A stretch of DNA of 64,000 nucleotides from Bathymodiolus brooksi (Eukaryota; Mollusca; Bivalvia; Mytilida; Modiolidae), in the NCBI GenBank assembly GCA_963680875.1, contig OY804576.1, positions 74,405,668 to 74,469,667 of the forward strand, written 5' to 3'. How positions within the stretch are numbered: the stretch's first letter is position 1; each line of letters starts with the position of its first letter. Both the position numbers and the translations under genes were made by a program. Shown in pieces: positions 44,601 to 49,550 of the stretch. The notes beneath the pieces are model-generated. The model was not told the origin of the DNA, searched no databases, and worked only from the letters and a program-made list of their open reading frames with translations.

Positions 44601-47210
44601 CTTTCCGCTAAGCTCGCAGCATTAAGGAGAAAGAGCAAAGACTGGTTGGATTGGAATCAGTATAATGTGTCGGAATGGGGTGACATGTCTATCCGCAAAC
44701 TGTTGTTATAGTGAGCTAGAACTATAAAAATCCAACTAAGCGAACCTCATCATCATCTCATTGAAAATTAACTTGTTCTTGCGATGATATAGCTGAAAAA
44801 TTGCTGAGTTGGCGTTAAACAACAATCACTCACTCACTCATTCATATTGTTAACTTTTTTTGTTAAAAAGAAAAAGAAAAAACGGTTTGGTCTTTTGGTG
44901 GTCACATTTAAAATGTGTATCTTACAGCAAGAATGATCAATGCATGTTTCCTTTTCAAAATGTAGTTTGGCAGTCCAGAAATGCTCTCCATCAAAAATGA
45001 CACCAGTTGCCAACTGAAAAATTCTTCAAATGGTCATAATAACTTTTAAGTTGAACTAAAAATAAGAAAAATAATATGTTACTCTGTTAACCATTTTGAC
45101 CAATTTTAAACCAGTTGAGCAACAATTTCATGCTTGTGGGAGTTTATTGTCTTAATATACATGTAACTATGCAATGTATAGTGCTTAAACATTAGTTGTA
45201 ATATTTAAAAAGGTGACATATTGATACTGATTAAATTTTAATAAATACTCTGGTTGGTAAAAGTGAAAAATTACTATGAAGCCATTTAAATTTGCGGATA
45301 CAGATTTTCATGATTTGAGGAAAAGTTTGTGTGAAGTCATCTAAATTTGTGGATTGCCTGATTTGAGGGGAAATTTTTTTTTCACCGATGTGTAAATTCA
45401 TGGATTCACAGTACACAATAACAGGTTATACCAACCACAATAAGAATATGCAAACTTCAATCAGCTAAAACATAGACATTACAATTCAAGCTTCTTTATT
45501 GACATTGTTTGTAAACCAAGTCAGCATTACAAGCTCCGAGGAGAAACTAAGAAATATTTCTGATCACTTTATTCCTGTAGTAAGGTTATATATAATCGGT
45601 TAGGGTTATTGTGTTTAGCACCACTTTCAACCATATTTCAGTTATATCGTGGCGGTCAGTTTTATTTGATGAGAAACCGGAGAAAACCACCGACCTGCCA
45701 CAAGTCACTGAATCACACTGACAAACTTTATCGCATAATGTTGTATCAAGTACACCTTGACATCTGGATTTGAACTCACAACTTTAGTGGTGATAGGCAC
45801 TGATTGCATAGGTAGTTGTAAATCGAACTACCATACGATCACGGTACATGAGGTGGAACAATGTCATGCCATTATTATTACAACATTGAAATGTTTTAGT
45901 TGTCAACAATATGTTTTATATGTAGGTATGTGGTGGAGAAAAACCATACTTACATCCTGAGCAGCTAGACAAAGAACACATCCGATGCCTTACCGTTGCC
46001 ATAGATTTATTTGATGCCACAAGGAAAATGGGAGGAGTGGAGTTCAGTATAACATACAAGGAACAATTAGAAAAAGATATTGCAGAAACCTATAGCAATT
46101 TTAAACGCCATAATGAAGGAAAAAATATTTTCAGCTCTGCACGGACACCAGCTGTGTTGTTCTCTGTGATGATAATAGCTTATTTCATATCAGGATTCTT
46201 TGGTATATTAGGAATGGAATCATTTGCCAGTTTAATGAACTGGGTACTTGGAGTATTTTTGATTCTATTAATCACATGGATTTATGTCAGATACAGTGGT
46301 GACCATGCGAATATTGGCCAACATATTGACCAGCTTGCTAATTTGATTTGGGATAAGGTAAATAAACTTAAAAAACCATTTCAGTGATGATTATACATCA
46401 TATCCTTGACATCGTAAGTTTCCTGCTTTCTCTTTTTAAAAATAGGATATATTGTAAATTTGTCCACCCCATGTGGCATGTGATCATGATTACAAAGAAA
46501 ATGTAAAGATGAATTTTGATCACCTGCATGTCGCAAATCTTAATTTTTTGATGACATAGAAAGGAATAGCCATTAATAGGTACACAAAGGCAGACTTGTC
46601 AGTATATTTATTGTCACTTTTGCATTTCCGATGTAATGTTTTCGGCTGCATCAGATGATTTTTTTTTATAAAAAATTTGGAATGGAAATGATAGAATTAA
46701 ATACCAGAACTTGGATATTGTCTATTGAACGGATACACAAAGGCAGACTTGCCAGTATATTTATTGTCATTTTGCATTTCCGATATAATGTTTTCGTTTC
46801 CGTCAGATTATTTGTGCGATAAATTTTTTTTTTAATACATGAACCTTGGAGAGAAATGTTCAAGTAAACACAGAATTAACATAACTAAGGAGTAATGAAA
46901 TGTGGAAAATTAAAAATCCAGCTCACTATATTGTTCTAGGCATCATCTCATAAAAACATATTGTTCCTGTCAAAGTATAGTTTATAAACACCTCACTTGG
47001 CATTAAACAACAAATACTCAATCACTCTTATAGATATATATTTTGATATAGTAAACTTTTAATATCTCAATACATTTTGTATAAATTTGAATTGAATATT
47101 CTATTTCTTTTCAGGCATTAAATCAGGTTTATACTAAAGCAGTACAACAAGGAATAAAGCAAACAACAAAGCAAGCTGTTAGACAAAATTCAAGACCAAA
47201 AGCAGATTGA
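17590..47210 (+). CDS. ATL: Atlastin, ER membrane fusion GTPase (13 exons, complete)
   Basis: Thirteen exons with canonical GT/AG sites join without a phase error into 535 codons, close to the ~540-560 of animal atlastins. The protein would be a dynamin-superfamily GTPase that tethers and fuses ER tubules. Visible features: P-loop GAFRKGKS (59-66), switch-I TT (105-106), G3 DTQG (131-134), G4-like VRDW (203-206), a three-helix-bundle middle region (about 275-430), two membrane segments (about 436-456 and 463-481) in hairpin form, and a polar C-terminal helix (505-535). [14 protein letters not shown] and HPGLKVAT are family signatures. The 8-residue lead before the GTPase region is short compared with vertebrate atlastins. 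Introns total ~28 kb and carry most of the mobile DNA in the window. A CRE/ETS promoter precedes it. The single invertebrate gene is expected to serve all ATL1-3 roles. Confidence 0.95.
17803..17996 (+). pseudogene. Possible N-terminal fragment of a hAT/KIAA1586-like protein
   Basis: The frame starts [20 protein letters not shown] and continues [24 protein letters not shown], which resembles the short segment before the zinc finger of hAT-derived (KIAA1586/ZNF862-like) proteins, where YxSEY...R.F...W...RPWL is common. The match then fades into repeat DNA and a G16 tract. It could also be chance or part of an alternative atlastin first exon. Confidence 0.3.
18016..18095. repeat. G16 tract and GC-rich repeat fragment
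   Basis: Sixteen G (18016-18031) run into GCATGTCCCCAAACCCCCC and ACCGCTTTGCGGTCCTCACC. The latter motif reappears inverted at 26137-26185 (GGTGAGGGTCGCAAAG ... GGGGGTTTGGGGGCATG). It is a dispersed repeat, class unknown. Confidence 0.55.
18218..18235 (+). repeat. G18 homopolymer
   Basis: Eighteen consecutive G immediately precede a SINE-A head, giving strong quadruplex potential on the plus strand. Confidence 0.8.
18236..18474 (+). mobile_element. SINE family A, near full length
   Basis: Head GCGTCGTGGTCGTGATTGTA, B-box-like GAATTCGAATCTC, middle TGATAAAGTTTGTCAGTGAC and GGTTTCCTCCACCAATAAAA, tail ATATAACTGAAATATTGTTG / GGCATTAAACACC. The A-like half of the tRNA promoter is shortened. Confidence 0.8.
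18530..18655. repeat. Short tandem duplication (~65 bp, two copies)
   Basis: TTTGATAGGATTTCTGGGTC and TTTTTGATAGGGGCTCTGGG each lead into CAAAATGAAGGGTAGACATA. Together with 25014-25068 this may be the body of an older tandem-core element split by later insertions. Confidence 0.6.
18698..19022 (+). mobile_element. SINE family B with target-site duplication
   Basis: TTATTTGATAG occurs at 18687-18697 and 19023-19033, exactly flanking the element, which is evidence of retroposition. Head GCATCGGTGGTGTAATGGTT, tail TATAGCTGAAAAATTGCTGA / GGCGTTAAACAACAATCACT. The tRNA-like B-box region is deleted. Confidence 0.85.
19066..19244 (-). repeat. BEL/Pao 3' LTR
   Basis: Same length as the other LTR. 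The sequence just upstream in element orientation (GGCGCCCCCGG) is not a polypurine tract, which is unusual for LTR elements. Confidence 0.9.
19385..19912 (-). pseudogene. BEL/Pao C-terminal DUF5641-like domain
   Basis: [20 protein letters not shown] followed by [16 protein letters not shown] is the conserved end of BEL/Pao polyproteins. It closes with a stop 141 bp before the 3' LTR. Confidence 0.8.
19995..20952 (-). pseudogene. BEL/Pao integrase
   Basis: An H2C2 zinc-binding segment (HLNQLHGG...CVTCHK) and the catalytic core signs [10 protein letters not shown] and ISDNAS are present, but the two halves are in different frames, with the change near 20300-20380. Confidence 0.85.
20903..21670 (-). 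pseudogene. BEL/Pao RNase H domain
   Basis: [35 protein letters not shown] and [12 protein letters not shown] give the D-E-D order of RNase H. Further stops occur near 21360 and 21195. It ends with [10 protein letters not shown], the usual link to the integrase part. Confidence 0.85.
21674..22405 (-). pseudogene. BEL/Pao reverse transcriptase
   Basis: [16 protein letters not shown] (motif A) and [13 protein letters not shown] (catalytic YVDN, a form usual in BEL) are visible. A TGA at about 22220 stands where related elements have an arginine codon, and another stop ends the frame at 21674. Confidence 0.85.
22436..23400 (-). pseudogene. BEL/Pao protease and start of reverse transcriptase
   Basis: The frame has shifted relative to gag. 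[12 protein letters not shown] near 23250-23300 is the aspartic-protease active-site region, with Glu after the catalytic Asp. [11 protein letters not shown] follows in the later protease/linker part, then FWKLESMGV typical of BEL. A stop at 22436-22438 splits it from the RT. Confidence 0.85.
23512..24819 (-). pseudogene. BEL/Pao gag region with zinc knuckles
   Basis: Starts [18 protein letters not shown], followed by a charged helical region like DUF1759 and the phrase [20 protein letters not shown], diagnostic for BEL gag. Stops interrupt the frame at 24211 and 23872. [13 protein letters not shown] and [13 protein letters not shown] are CCHC-type knuckles near 23700 and 23580. Confidence 0.85.
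24821..24833 (-). other. BEL/Pao primer-binding site
   Basis: TGGTGCCGTGACC in element orientation, starting two bases after the 5' LTR, complementary to a tRNA 3' end GGTCACGGCACCA. Confidence 0.75.
24835..25013 (-). repeat. BEL/Pao 5' LTR
   Basis: In element orientation it begins TGTCATGGATTTGCC and ends CCCCTTCAAGAAA. It differs from the 3' LTR at six positions, four of them C/T changes at or next to CpG. No TATA box is obvious. Confidence 0.9.
25014..25068 (+). mobile_element. Terminal end of a tandem-core element
   Basis: ATTATGTGAGCTTTGCTCAG followed by CGAACCTCTAGTTTT has the small hairpin TGAGC/GCTCA and the CTCTAGTTT end seen at other such elements (inverse at 6003 and 8065). The BEL/Pao element appears to have landed inside it. 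Confidence 0.5.
25173..25384 (+). CDS. ATL: Atlastin exon 2 (P-loop)
   Basis: Acceptor TTATTTGACAG, donor AAA|GTAAGT. It encodes [12 protein letters not shown]... to [12 protein letters not shown], including the GTP-binding loop GAFRKGKSF. It lies only 160 bp to the right of the BEL/Pao element. Confidence 0.95.
25418..25466 (+). repeat. ATL: Partial copy of the end of atlastin exon 2
   Basis: AGATTTCTTCCTTAGAT of exon 2 (25354-25370) recurs in the intron at 25420, followed by CACTTCAATGCAAAAGTAAT, a loose copy of the exon end and donor. It is preceded by TTTTTCCAG. Confidence 0.6.
25760..25910. repeat. Dispersed repeat fragment (family of 11935 and 56957)
   Basis: GTTCACCCCTAGTTCTTTGA, then CATCTTTTTAGTTTTCTGTG and TTTGCTTGTCTTCGTTCAGT parallel the order of motifs at 57010-57090 with many differences. 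Confidence 0.45.
26130..26205. repeat. GC-rich dispersed repeat fragment
   Basis: GGTGAGGGTCGCAAAGCAAC ... GGGGGTTTGGGGGCATG is the inverted partner of 18030-18085. Confidence 0.5.
26299..26363 (+). mobile_element. SINE-B 3' tail fragment
   Basis: AGCCATGATATGGCAGAAAA, then TTGCTGAGTTGGTGTTAAGC and a CACTCACTCAC end. Confidence 0.75.
26418..26680 (+). mobile_element. SINE family A, near full length
   Basis: Head GTGTCGTGGTCATGATCGTT, GGATATACAACTACCTATGC, B-box GAGTTTGAATCC, tail ATGTAACTGAAATATTG and GTGGCATTAAACACC. Confidence 0.85.
27005..27052 (+). mobile_element. SINE 3' tail fragment of a further variant
   Basis: ATATACTGCTAAAGTTGGCA followed by TTAAACATCAATCAATCC, the same tail layout as SINE A/B but with a CAATC repeat end, as at 53163. 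Confidence 0.6.
27566..27700 (+). CDS. ATL: Atlastin exon 3 (switch I)
   Basis: 45 codons from [11 protein letters not shown] to KTSSGEE in phase 0, with [14 protein letters not shown] carrying the switch-I threonines. A pogo-type MITE starts 17 bp beyond the donor. Confidence 0.95.
27718..27909. mobile_element. 192-bp pogo/mariner-type MITE
   Basis: Ends CAGTGAAAC... and ...GTTTCACTA with TA at the left border. It contains two near-identical ~29-bp internal repeats (CCTGTATAAACC...AACCCTTAATAGAATGG). A related copy with perfect ends lies at 55743-55918. Confidence 0.7.
27947..28600 (+). mobile_element. SINE of a third head type (C), interrupted
   Basis: Head GGGCCAGTGTGGCTCAATGA, GTAGTTGGATTACC and B-box GTGGGTTCGCTCC before 28030. 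The body resumes at 28447 (CGGCTTTGTAAATTAC... GGGTACTCCAGCTTCTTCCA ... ACTGGTCGCCATGATATA). A hAT-type MITE splits it exactly in the B-box. Confidence 0.65.
28030..28438. mobile_element. 409-bp hAT-type MITE inside SINE C
   Basis: Flanked by GTTCGCTC (28022-28029) and GTTCGCAC (28439-28446), an 8-bp duplication with one change, the size used by hAT. Ends AAGGGGGAAACGATTCACC and, reversed, TAGGGGTGTAACTATACACT resemble the TAGGGGTGTAACGAT-type hAT termini known in many animals. ATACGTATCG palindromes lie inside the right arm. Confidence 0.75.
28805..29048 (+). mobile_element. SINE family A, diverged
   Basis: TATGGTAGTTGGATTTAAGT, CAATGCCTATCACCACTAAT, ATTATGTGATAAAATTTGTC and a tail TTGAAATATTGTTGAAGTG that runs into the following tandem repeat. 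Confidence 0.75.
29041..29209. repeat. 74-bp tandem repeat made of SINE tail pieces, ~2.3 units
   Basis: Units start at 29041, 29115 and 29189 (GTTGAAGTGAGTGAGTGATT...). Each joins the end of SINE A (AAATATTGTTGAAGTG) to an inverted SINE-B tail (TGAGTGATTGTTTTTTAACA ... TCAGCTATGTCATGG). The third unit is cut by a LINE, and the matching remainder lies beyond it at 30558. Confidence 0.85.
29211..30557 (-). pseudogene. LINE (CR1/Jockey-like) 3' fragment, frameshifted
   Basis: The minus strand starts within RT at [14 protein letters not shown] (FADD catalytic motif, about 30515-30550), continues [17 protein letters not shown], changes frame near 30300, then reads [20 protein letters not shown] and on to a knuckle [17 protein letters not shown] before a stop at 29437. 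The ~226-bp 3' UTR ends at 29211. 5' truncation at 30557 and insertion in a SINE-derived repeat are typical of target-primed retroposition. Confidence 0.85.
30558..30890 (-). mobile_element. SINE family B, antisense, joined to LINE
   Basis: Begins TTGTTTTTTAACACCTAGTG (the same variant as the 74-bp repeat) and continues through CAGTCCATGGATAGATATGT and GAGTCAACCAATCTTTGTTC to GGTTGACCCC near the head. It is the part of the B copy from which the 74-bp repeat arose. Confidence 0.8.
31020..31124 (+). CDS. ATL: Atlastin exon 4 (G3, DTQG)
   Basis: 35 codons, [20 protein letters not shown]..., acceptor ATTTCAG and donor CAG|GTTAGT. DTQG is the G3/switch-II motif. A foldback element starts 22 bp beyond the donor. 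Confidence 0.95.
31146..31293. mobile_element. ~148-bp foldback element
   Basis: GGCCTTACGGTCAT at the left is inverted as TGACCGTAAGCC at the right, and the interior is also palindromic (GTACTCGTACTCGAAAATCA vs TGATTGAACAACTTTGGAGT...). A related foldback is at 49377-49550. Confidence 0.7.
31318..31512. repeat. Minisatellite, ~28-bp unit, 7 copies
   Basis: GGCTAAATGGGAATTTGTAA followed by TTAAA repeats seven times with small changes (GGCTAAA/GTCTAAA, TGTAATT/TGTGATT) in atlastin intron 4. Confidence 0.9.
31714..32085. mobile_element. Tandem-core element, two ~156-bp units, inverse of the 6003 element
   Basis: AGCTCACCTTGTCAAAGGCA with its GTGAGCT partner forms a head hairpin. GGAAGCATCTATGGAAGGTC recurs at 31843 and 31999 (156 bp) with AACAAACATGGCCGCCACAG. 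The core matches the 6003-6547 element in inverse. Confidence 0.7.
32124..32292 (+). mobile_element. SINE family A, internally deleted
   Basis: GGTCATGGTCATATGATAGT, TGCAATAAGTGCCTATCAAC, then a shortened middle and CAAATATTGTTTCAAGTGGT. Confidence 0.65.
32545..32595 (+). CDS. ATL: Atlastin exon 5
   Basis: 17 codons, [17 protein letters not shown], nearly identical to the human segment; acceptor TTATTGCAG, donor CAG|GTTAGC. Confidence 0.95.
32692..33030 (+). mobile_element. SINE family B, diverged
   Basis: ATTCATGGTGTTATGGTTAG head, AAAATTGGTGTTTGCTGCTG, AATCAGGATAATGTGTCTGG, tail ATATAGATGAAAAATTGATC. Confidence 0.7.
33031..34024. other. Unremarkable intronic DNA (atlastin intron 5)
   Basis: AT-rich sequence without a recognised repeat, exon or RNA gene. 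Confidence 0.5.
34025..34087 (+). CDS. ATL: Atlastin exon 6
   Basis: 21 codons, [20 protein letters not shown]..., acceptor TTTTCAG, donor CAG|GTATGT, phase 0. Confidence 0.95.
34198..34470 (+). mobile_element. SINE family B, diverged and truncated at 3' end
   Basis: TTGGTAGTGTAATGTTAAGC head, AAATTGGTATTTGTTGTTTC, CATGCAGCATTACAGAGTAA. The terminal tail is missing after AAACAGATATT. Confidence 0.65.
34719..34811 (+). CDS. ATL: Atlastin exon 7 (G4 RD motif)
   Basis: 31 codons, [20 protein letters not shown]..., containing the RD base-specificity motif. Donor CTG|GTATGT. It is followed by the longest repeat-rich intron after intron 1 (5.4 kb). Confidence 0.95.
36833..37657. mobile_element. 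825-bp foldback element with GC-rich modular arms
   Basis: GTTATAACGGG at 36833 is inverted as CCCGTTATAAC ending at 37657. Each arm is built of a repeated ~15-bp module (GGACAATAGCCCCC, GGACAATTGCCCCC; inverse GGGGGCTATTGTCC). The interior is AT-rich and contains another palindrome at 37263-37448. No coding frame. Confidence 0.8.
37263..37448. repeat. Nested palindrome inside the foldback element
   Basis: ATATCACAGAGGCTTGAATC...CTATATACCATATATA is inverted at 37383-37448 (TATATGGTATATAGGC...GATTCAAGCCCCTGTGAT). The left arm is partly duplicated in tandem (GCTTGAATCGCTTTCATAGA at 37278 and 37329). Confidence 0.8.
38521..39461. mobile_element. Tandem-core element with hairpin head, five ~161-bp units
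   Basis: Head TACCCCCCGCAAC/GTTGTAGGGGGGTA hairpin at 38521. CCTATGTC(A/G)TATGATAA recurs at 38592, 38751, 38912, 39073 and 39261 (159, 161, 161 and 188 bp; the last gap includes a ~27-bp duplication of GATATGACGGAAAATAGG...). The tail is a GTGAGCTGTGCTCAC hairpin then TACTAGTT. Two units keep a 67-100 codon frame, a by-product of the repeat. Confidence 0.8.
40225..40363 (+). CDS. ATL: Atlastin exon 8
   Basis: 46 codons plus one base, [20 protein letters not shown]... through [20 protein letters not shown]; donor AAAG|GTAAGA (phase 1). Confidence 0.95.
40552..40787 (-). mobile_element. SINE family A, antisense, near full length
   Basis: Plus strand reads the tail first (TTTCAGTTATATCATTGCAG), then GGTGGAGGAAACCGGAGAAA, ATTCGAACTCACAACTTTAG and TGCATAGGTAGTTGTAAATC. 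Confidence 0.85.
41345..41472 (+). CDS. ATL: Atlastin exon 9
   Basis: It completes an Asp codon, then reads [20 protein letters not shown]... to RELVEYFK; acceptor TATTTTAG, donor AAA|GTAAGA. Confidence 0.95.
41924..42270 (+). pseudogene. Tigger/pogo-type DDE transposase fragment
   Basis: The frame reads [20 protein letters not shown] then [22 protein letters not shown] and MKIWIRDL, diagnostic of the DDE_1 (pogo/Tigger/CENP-B-like) transposases. After a stop near 42205 a shifted frame resumes with [12 protein letters not shown], the second catalytic Asp region. The N-terminal DNA-binding part and the end are absent. Intron 9 of atlastin. Confidence 0.85.
42671..42712 (+). mobile_element. 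SINE-A 3' tail fragment
   Basis: GTAACTGAAATATTGTTGAA followed by AGTGGTGTTAAGCACC. Confidence 0.7.
42873..42929 (+). CDS. ATL: Atlastin exon 10
   Basis: 19 codons, [19 protein letters not shown], typical of the atlastin helical bundle; acceptor GTTTGCAG, donor CTA|GTAAGT. Confidence 0.95.
43054..43136 (+). mobile_element. SINE-B 3' fragment
   Basis: CAATTGTAACTTGTTCTTGT, ATAATATAGCTGAGAAATTG and AATCACTCACTCACT. Confidence 0.7.
43137..43600. repeat. Degenerate tandem repeat, ~155-bp period
   Basis: The order [Ca]TGACC(a/t)TGACCT-like, CATTGACTTTGTTGGA-like, TTTTCTCAGTAACCAT, AGCCA...TCAT/ATGTTACC recurs about three times with heavy divergence. It probably belongs to a tandem-core element whose ends are lost. 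Confidence 0.4.
43673..43854. mobile_element. ~180-bp MITE with TA flanks
   Basis: Ends ACAATAGTTCCCCTC and (reversed) ACAGTAGTACCACTC resemble each other. The interior is C-rich with ACCACCCCTCTTGTCATG. A relative lies at 57613-57912. Confidence 0.5.
44001..44216 (+). mobile_element. SINE family A, head truncated
   Basis: GGGGCTGTTGGATTTACAAC, GTGAGTTTGAATCCCGCTCA, GTTTTCTCTGGGTGCACCGC and tail TATATAACTGAAATATTGTT. Confidence 0.8.
44304..44375 (+). CDS. ATL: Atlastin exon 11
   Basis: 24 codons, [20 protein letters not shown]..., family signature helix; acceptor TTTATCAG, donor AAG|GTACAG. Confidence 0.95.
44496..44845 (+). mobile_element. SINE family B, full length
   Basis: The cleanest B copy: head TGCATCTGTGGTGTAATGGT with an A-box-like start, B-box GGATTCGAGCCC, AGCAAAGACTGGTTGGATTG, TGACATGTCTATCCGCAAAC and tail TATAGCTGAAAAATTGCTGA / GTTGGCGTTAAACAACAATC, ending in (CACT)n. 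Confidence 0.9.
45602..45846 (-). mobile_element. SINE family A, antisense, full length
   Basis: Plus strand: CATATTTCAGTTATATCGTG, GAGAAACCGGAGAAAACCAC, GATTTGAACTCACAACTTTA, GATTGCATAGGTAGTTGTAA and TACCATACGATCACGG. Confidence 0.85.
45926..46357 (+). CDS. ATL: Atlastin exon 12 (helix bundle and membrane hairpin)
   Basis: 144 codons from [15 protein letters not shown] to QLANLIWDK. It contains the [10 protein letters not shown] entry to the first membrane span, a short loop, the second span ([12 protein letters not shown]) and the start of the cytosolic tail. Read-through of the donor would add nine codons and a stop at 46385-46387. Confidence 0.95.
46579..46815. repeat. Imperfect tandem duplication (~155 bp) in atlastin intron 12
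   Basis: TACACAAAGGCAGACTTGTC...ATTTCCGATGTAATGTTTTC at 46581 is repeated at 46736 (TACACAAAGGCAGACTTGCC...ATTTCCGATATAATGTTTTC), 155 bp apart. Confidence 0.75.
46940..47026 (+). mobile_element. SINE-B 3' fragment, diverged
   Basis: CATCTCATAAAAACATATTG, CACTTGGCATTAAACAACAA and CAATCACTC. Confidence 0.6.
47115..47210 (+). CDS. ATL: Atlastin exon 13 (C-terminal amphipathic tail)
   Basis: 31 codons plus TGA after acceptor [27 protein letters not shown]... ending RPKAD. Its length and Lys/Gln content fit the amphipathic helix that destabilises bilayers during fusion in other atlastins. Confidence 0.9.
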   Translation, partial: ALNQVYTKAVQQGIKQTTKQAVRQNSRPKAD

Positions 47211-47329
47211 AAAAGACAAGAAATAATTAAAACAGTTTTATATATTTTCATATTATTGATGTAAAGATTTTTTAATACAGTAAAATGGTGTATGGTTTTT
47301 ATATTGAACCCTCCTTTGGTTATTAGTTT

Positions 47330-47464
47330 ATGTTATCTGGATGTGAATTGATTGATACCGGAAATATCGGGCCTGCCGAGCGAAGCGAACTAGTCACAAA
47401 CTTCATATTCTGTCGAGCAGGCTGATATTTTTCAGTATCAATCGTATTCACATTCAGATGACAT
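47330..47464. mobile_element. ~135-bp foldback element in the atlastin 3' region
   Basis: TATGTTATCTGGATGTGAAT...ATATCGGGCCTGC is inverted as GCAGGCTGATATTTTTCAGT...CACATTCAGATGACATG, arms ~47 bp with small mismatches. It would fold in the atlastin 3' UTR if transcribed. Confidence 0.7.
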
Positions 47465-49376
47465 GTTTATCATCCTTATATCTAACATAACACGGATATA
47501 TCTATATTTGTATTTTCGCAGGAAAAATCACATGATTCAAAATATTCAAAATACGCTTCCCCAAAACATAGTTCATAAGTAGTTTGCAAATATACTATTC
47601 ATTTTTACAGGTTTATATAAATGTTAAGATTGTTGAATTTTTCCTTTAATGGTGATATTCATTGGTTTTTTTATTACAAACATCAAAGTCGGCAATAGGA
47701 TTCACCGGTTTTGTTTACCAATGCCGTTCCGTTTTAGAAAACACAAAGGTCATGACCTCGCTTATGACGTAAAAATTATGACGTCTCAGCAGAGGTTATC
47801 AAGAATTGTGACAAGTACATTTTTGTAGGACGATGTTTGTTGATATTGCTGACACGACAGTTCCTAATTTGATATATGTTTAAAAAATAAAATGTTAACT
47901 AGCTAATGGTGTTGCTGAATTTTATTTACTTTTGTCATCTTCATAGGAATTATCATTTAAATGTTGGGAGAATTTGGTGATAACTCCTGCTCACTGTTGA
48001 TAAGTCCAGCTCAGCTCACGCGAACTTTGATACAAGTTTATACAAGATATAGCGGGAGGAAAGGATGATAATATATGTTATCTGTCAGCATAATGGTGTG
48101 AAATATTTCTTATTGACAAACAAAAGTATAAGAGCTTAGTTAAAACCATCAAATACAGTGTAAAAGCATAATAAGGAAGGGTTAATTAATTTTAAAATTT
48201 TAAATGTAGTCAAAGAAATAAATATCCCCTGTACATATTTTGAAATTAAACATGTTAAATGAAATAGATTTCTGATATATTCCTCAATCATCAAGCATTC
48301 CCTGAACTGTACCAGTGATTCAGCTAGGCACCGGTGTTAGGACATTTGTCCACGTATTTCTCAAATTGTCCTGAAGAACTTTATAAAAATTAGTTTAATT
48401 ATTAAAGAATGTCCTCAAGAAATTTTGATAAAACTGGCAATTGTCCTGAAGATTTCAAAGTCTAGCTGAAACATTGCTGTACTAATATTATTTGAATTTT
48501 TTTTCAATTTCCTTTTTCTGTATTATTTGTTTTTCTTTTGTTTTGAGAAATTGACAACAATAATACAAGTGCTATACATTTACTTTCATTTATTTCTTGA
48601 TGTGAAGTGGGATTTTTTTTTTTCTTCATATTCATTTACAATCTTATCCCTTCTTATGAACTAAAAAGTAATGTAAATGTGCAAATATTTGGAGAGAACA
48701 TTTTTAGATATTTGTGCTTTAAATTCTGAAGTAAAGATTAAAATATTCAACATTCATGTCCATTTAATTCTAAGGATTAATGTGGATAAATTAATTAGTA
48801 ACTGTAAATGTGCAAATATTTGGAGAGAACATTTTAAATATTTGTGTTATAAATTTTGAAGTAAATACCAAAATATTCAACATAATCTAAGGATTAGTGT
48901 TGATAAAGTATTATTTGCCATAAAGATAGTGAATATAAGAATATGTTTTTAAAAATCTTTCTTTAAAGTTATCAATTTAATATATTCAAGCTTTTCACAT
49001 ATATCTTATATATTTATTTAGTTTTACAACGAATACTAGCACATCTACGTAGTTCCGAGTCATTTGATCTTGTCACTTAAAATATTAAATAATGTTGTGT
49101 TTTGTATATATTGATTTGAAGTAATTTATTTGTTGCTTAAAAATAATATCTAAAGCAAGCATGTATTATTGTGTTCATTTTAAATATTGTTTTGCTTTCA
49201 TGATATGATGCTTATTTCATTGATTTATACATGTTTATTACAAACATGGTTACATTTTGACAATCCAGAAATTAATGTTTTATGTATTTCAGTTTCTGTT
49301 GCAGCAAAATGTTATCAGTTTGAGTTGTATGTTTACTTCTATTTAATTATATTGCTTTGAAATACGATGTGATCCC
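47465..49376. other. AT-rich 3' flank of atlastin with one internal duplication
   Basis: No coding potential. AAATGTGCAAATATTTGGAG...AACATT at 48672 is repeated at 48804 (132 bp apart), continuing through GAAGTAAA...AAAATATTCAACAT and CTAAGGATTA. The rest shows nothing recognised. Confidence 0.6.
47886..47891 (+). terminator. ATL: Candidate atlastin polyadenylation signal
   Basis: AATAAA lies 676 bp after the stop. It is the first strong signal beyond a foldback element, but other AATAAA sites occur later (for example near 49680), so the true 3' end is uncertain. Confidence 0.35.
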
Positions 49377-49550
49377 AGACTTTATGGTCATATAAAACAT
49401 ACGAGAATGAGTTTTGTACTCGTATTACAAAATCGTCCAATCAGAATGCTGTATTATTGTATGTGACATTCTTATTGGATGTTTTTTTAGTATAAGTACA
49501 AAATTTGTACTGGAAAGTTTCATGATCATAGGGCCAGATGTTTACTCTTT
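49377..49550. mobile_element. Foldback element related to 31146-31293
   Basis: CCAGACTTTATGGTCAT at the left is loosely inverted as ATGATCATAGGGCCAG at the right. GAGTTTTGTACTCGTATTAC and AGTACAAAATTTGTACT correspond to the interior of the 31146 element. Confidence 0.6.

Noticed and set aside
46028..46387. Stand-alone 119-codon gene
   Set aside because: It is the body of atlastin exon 12 read past its donor.
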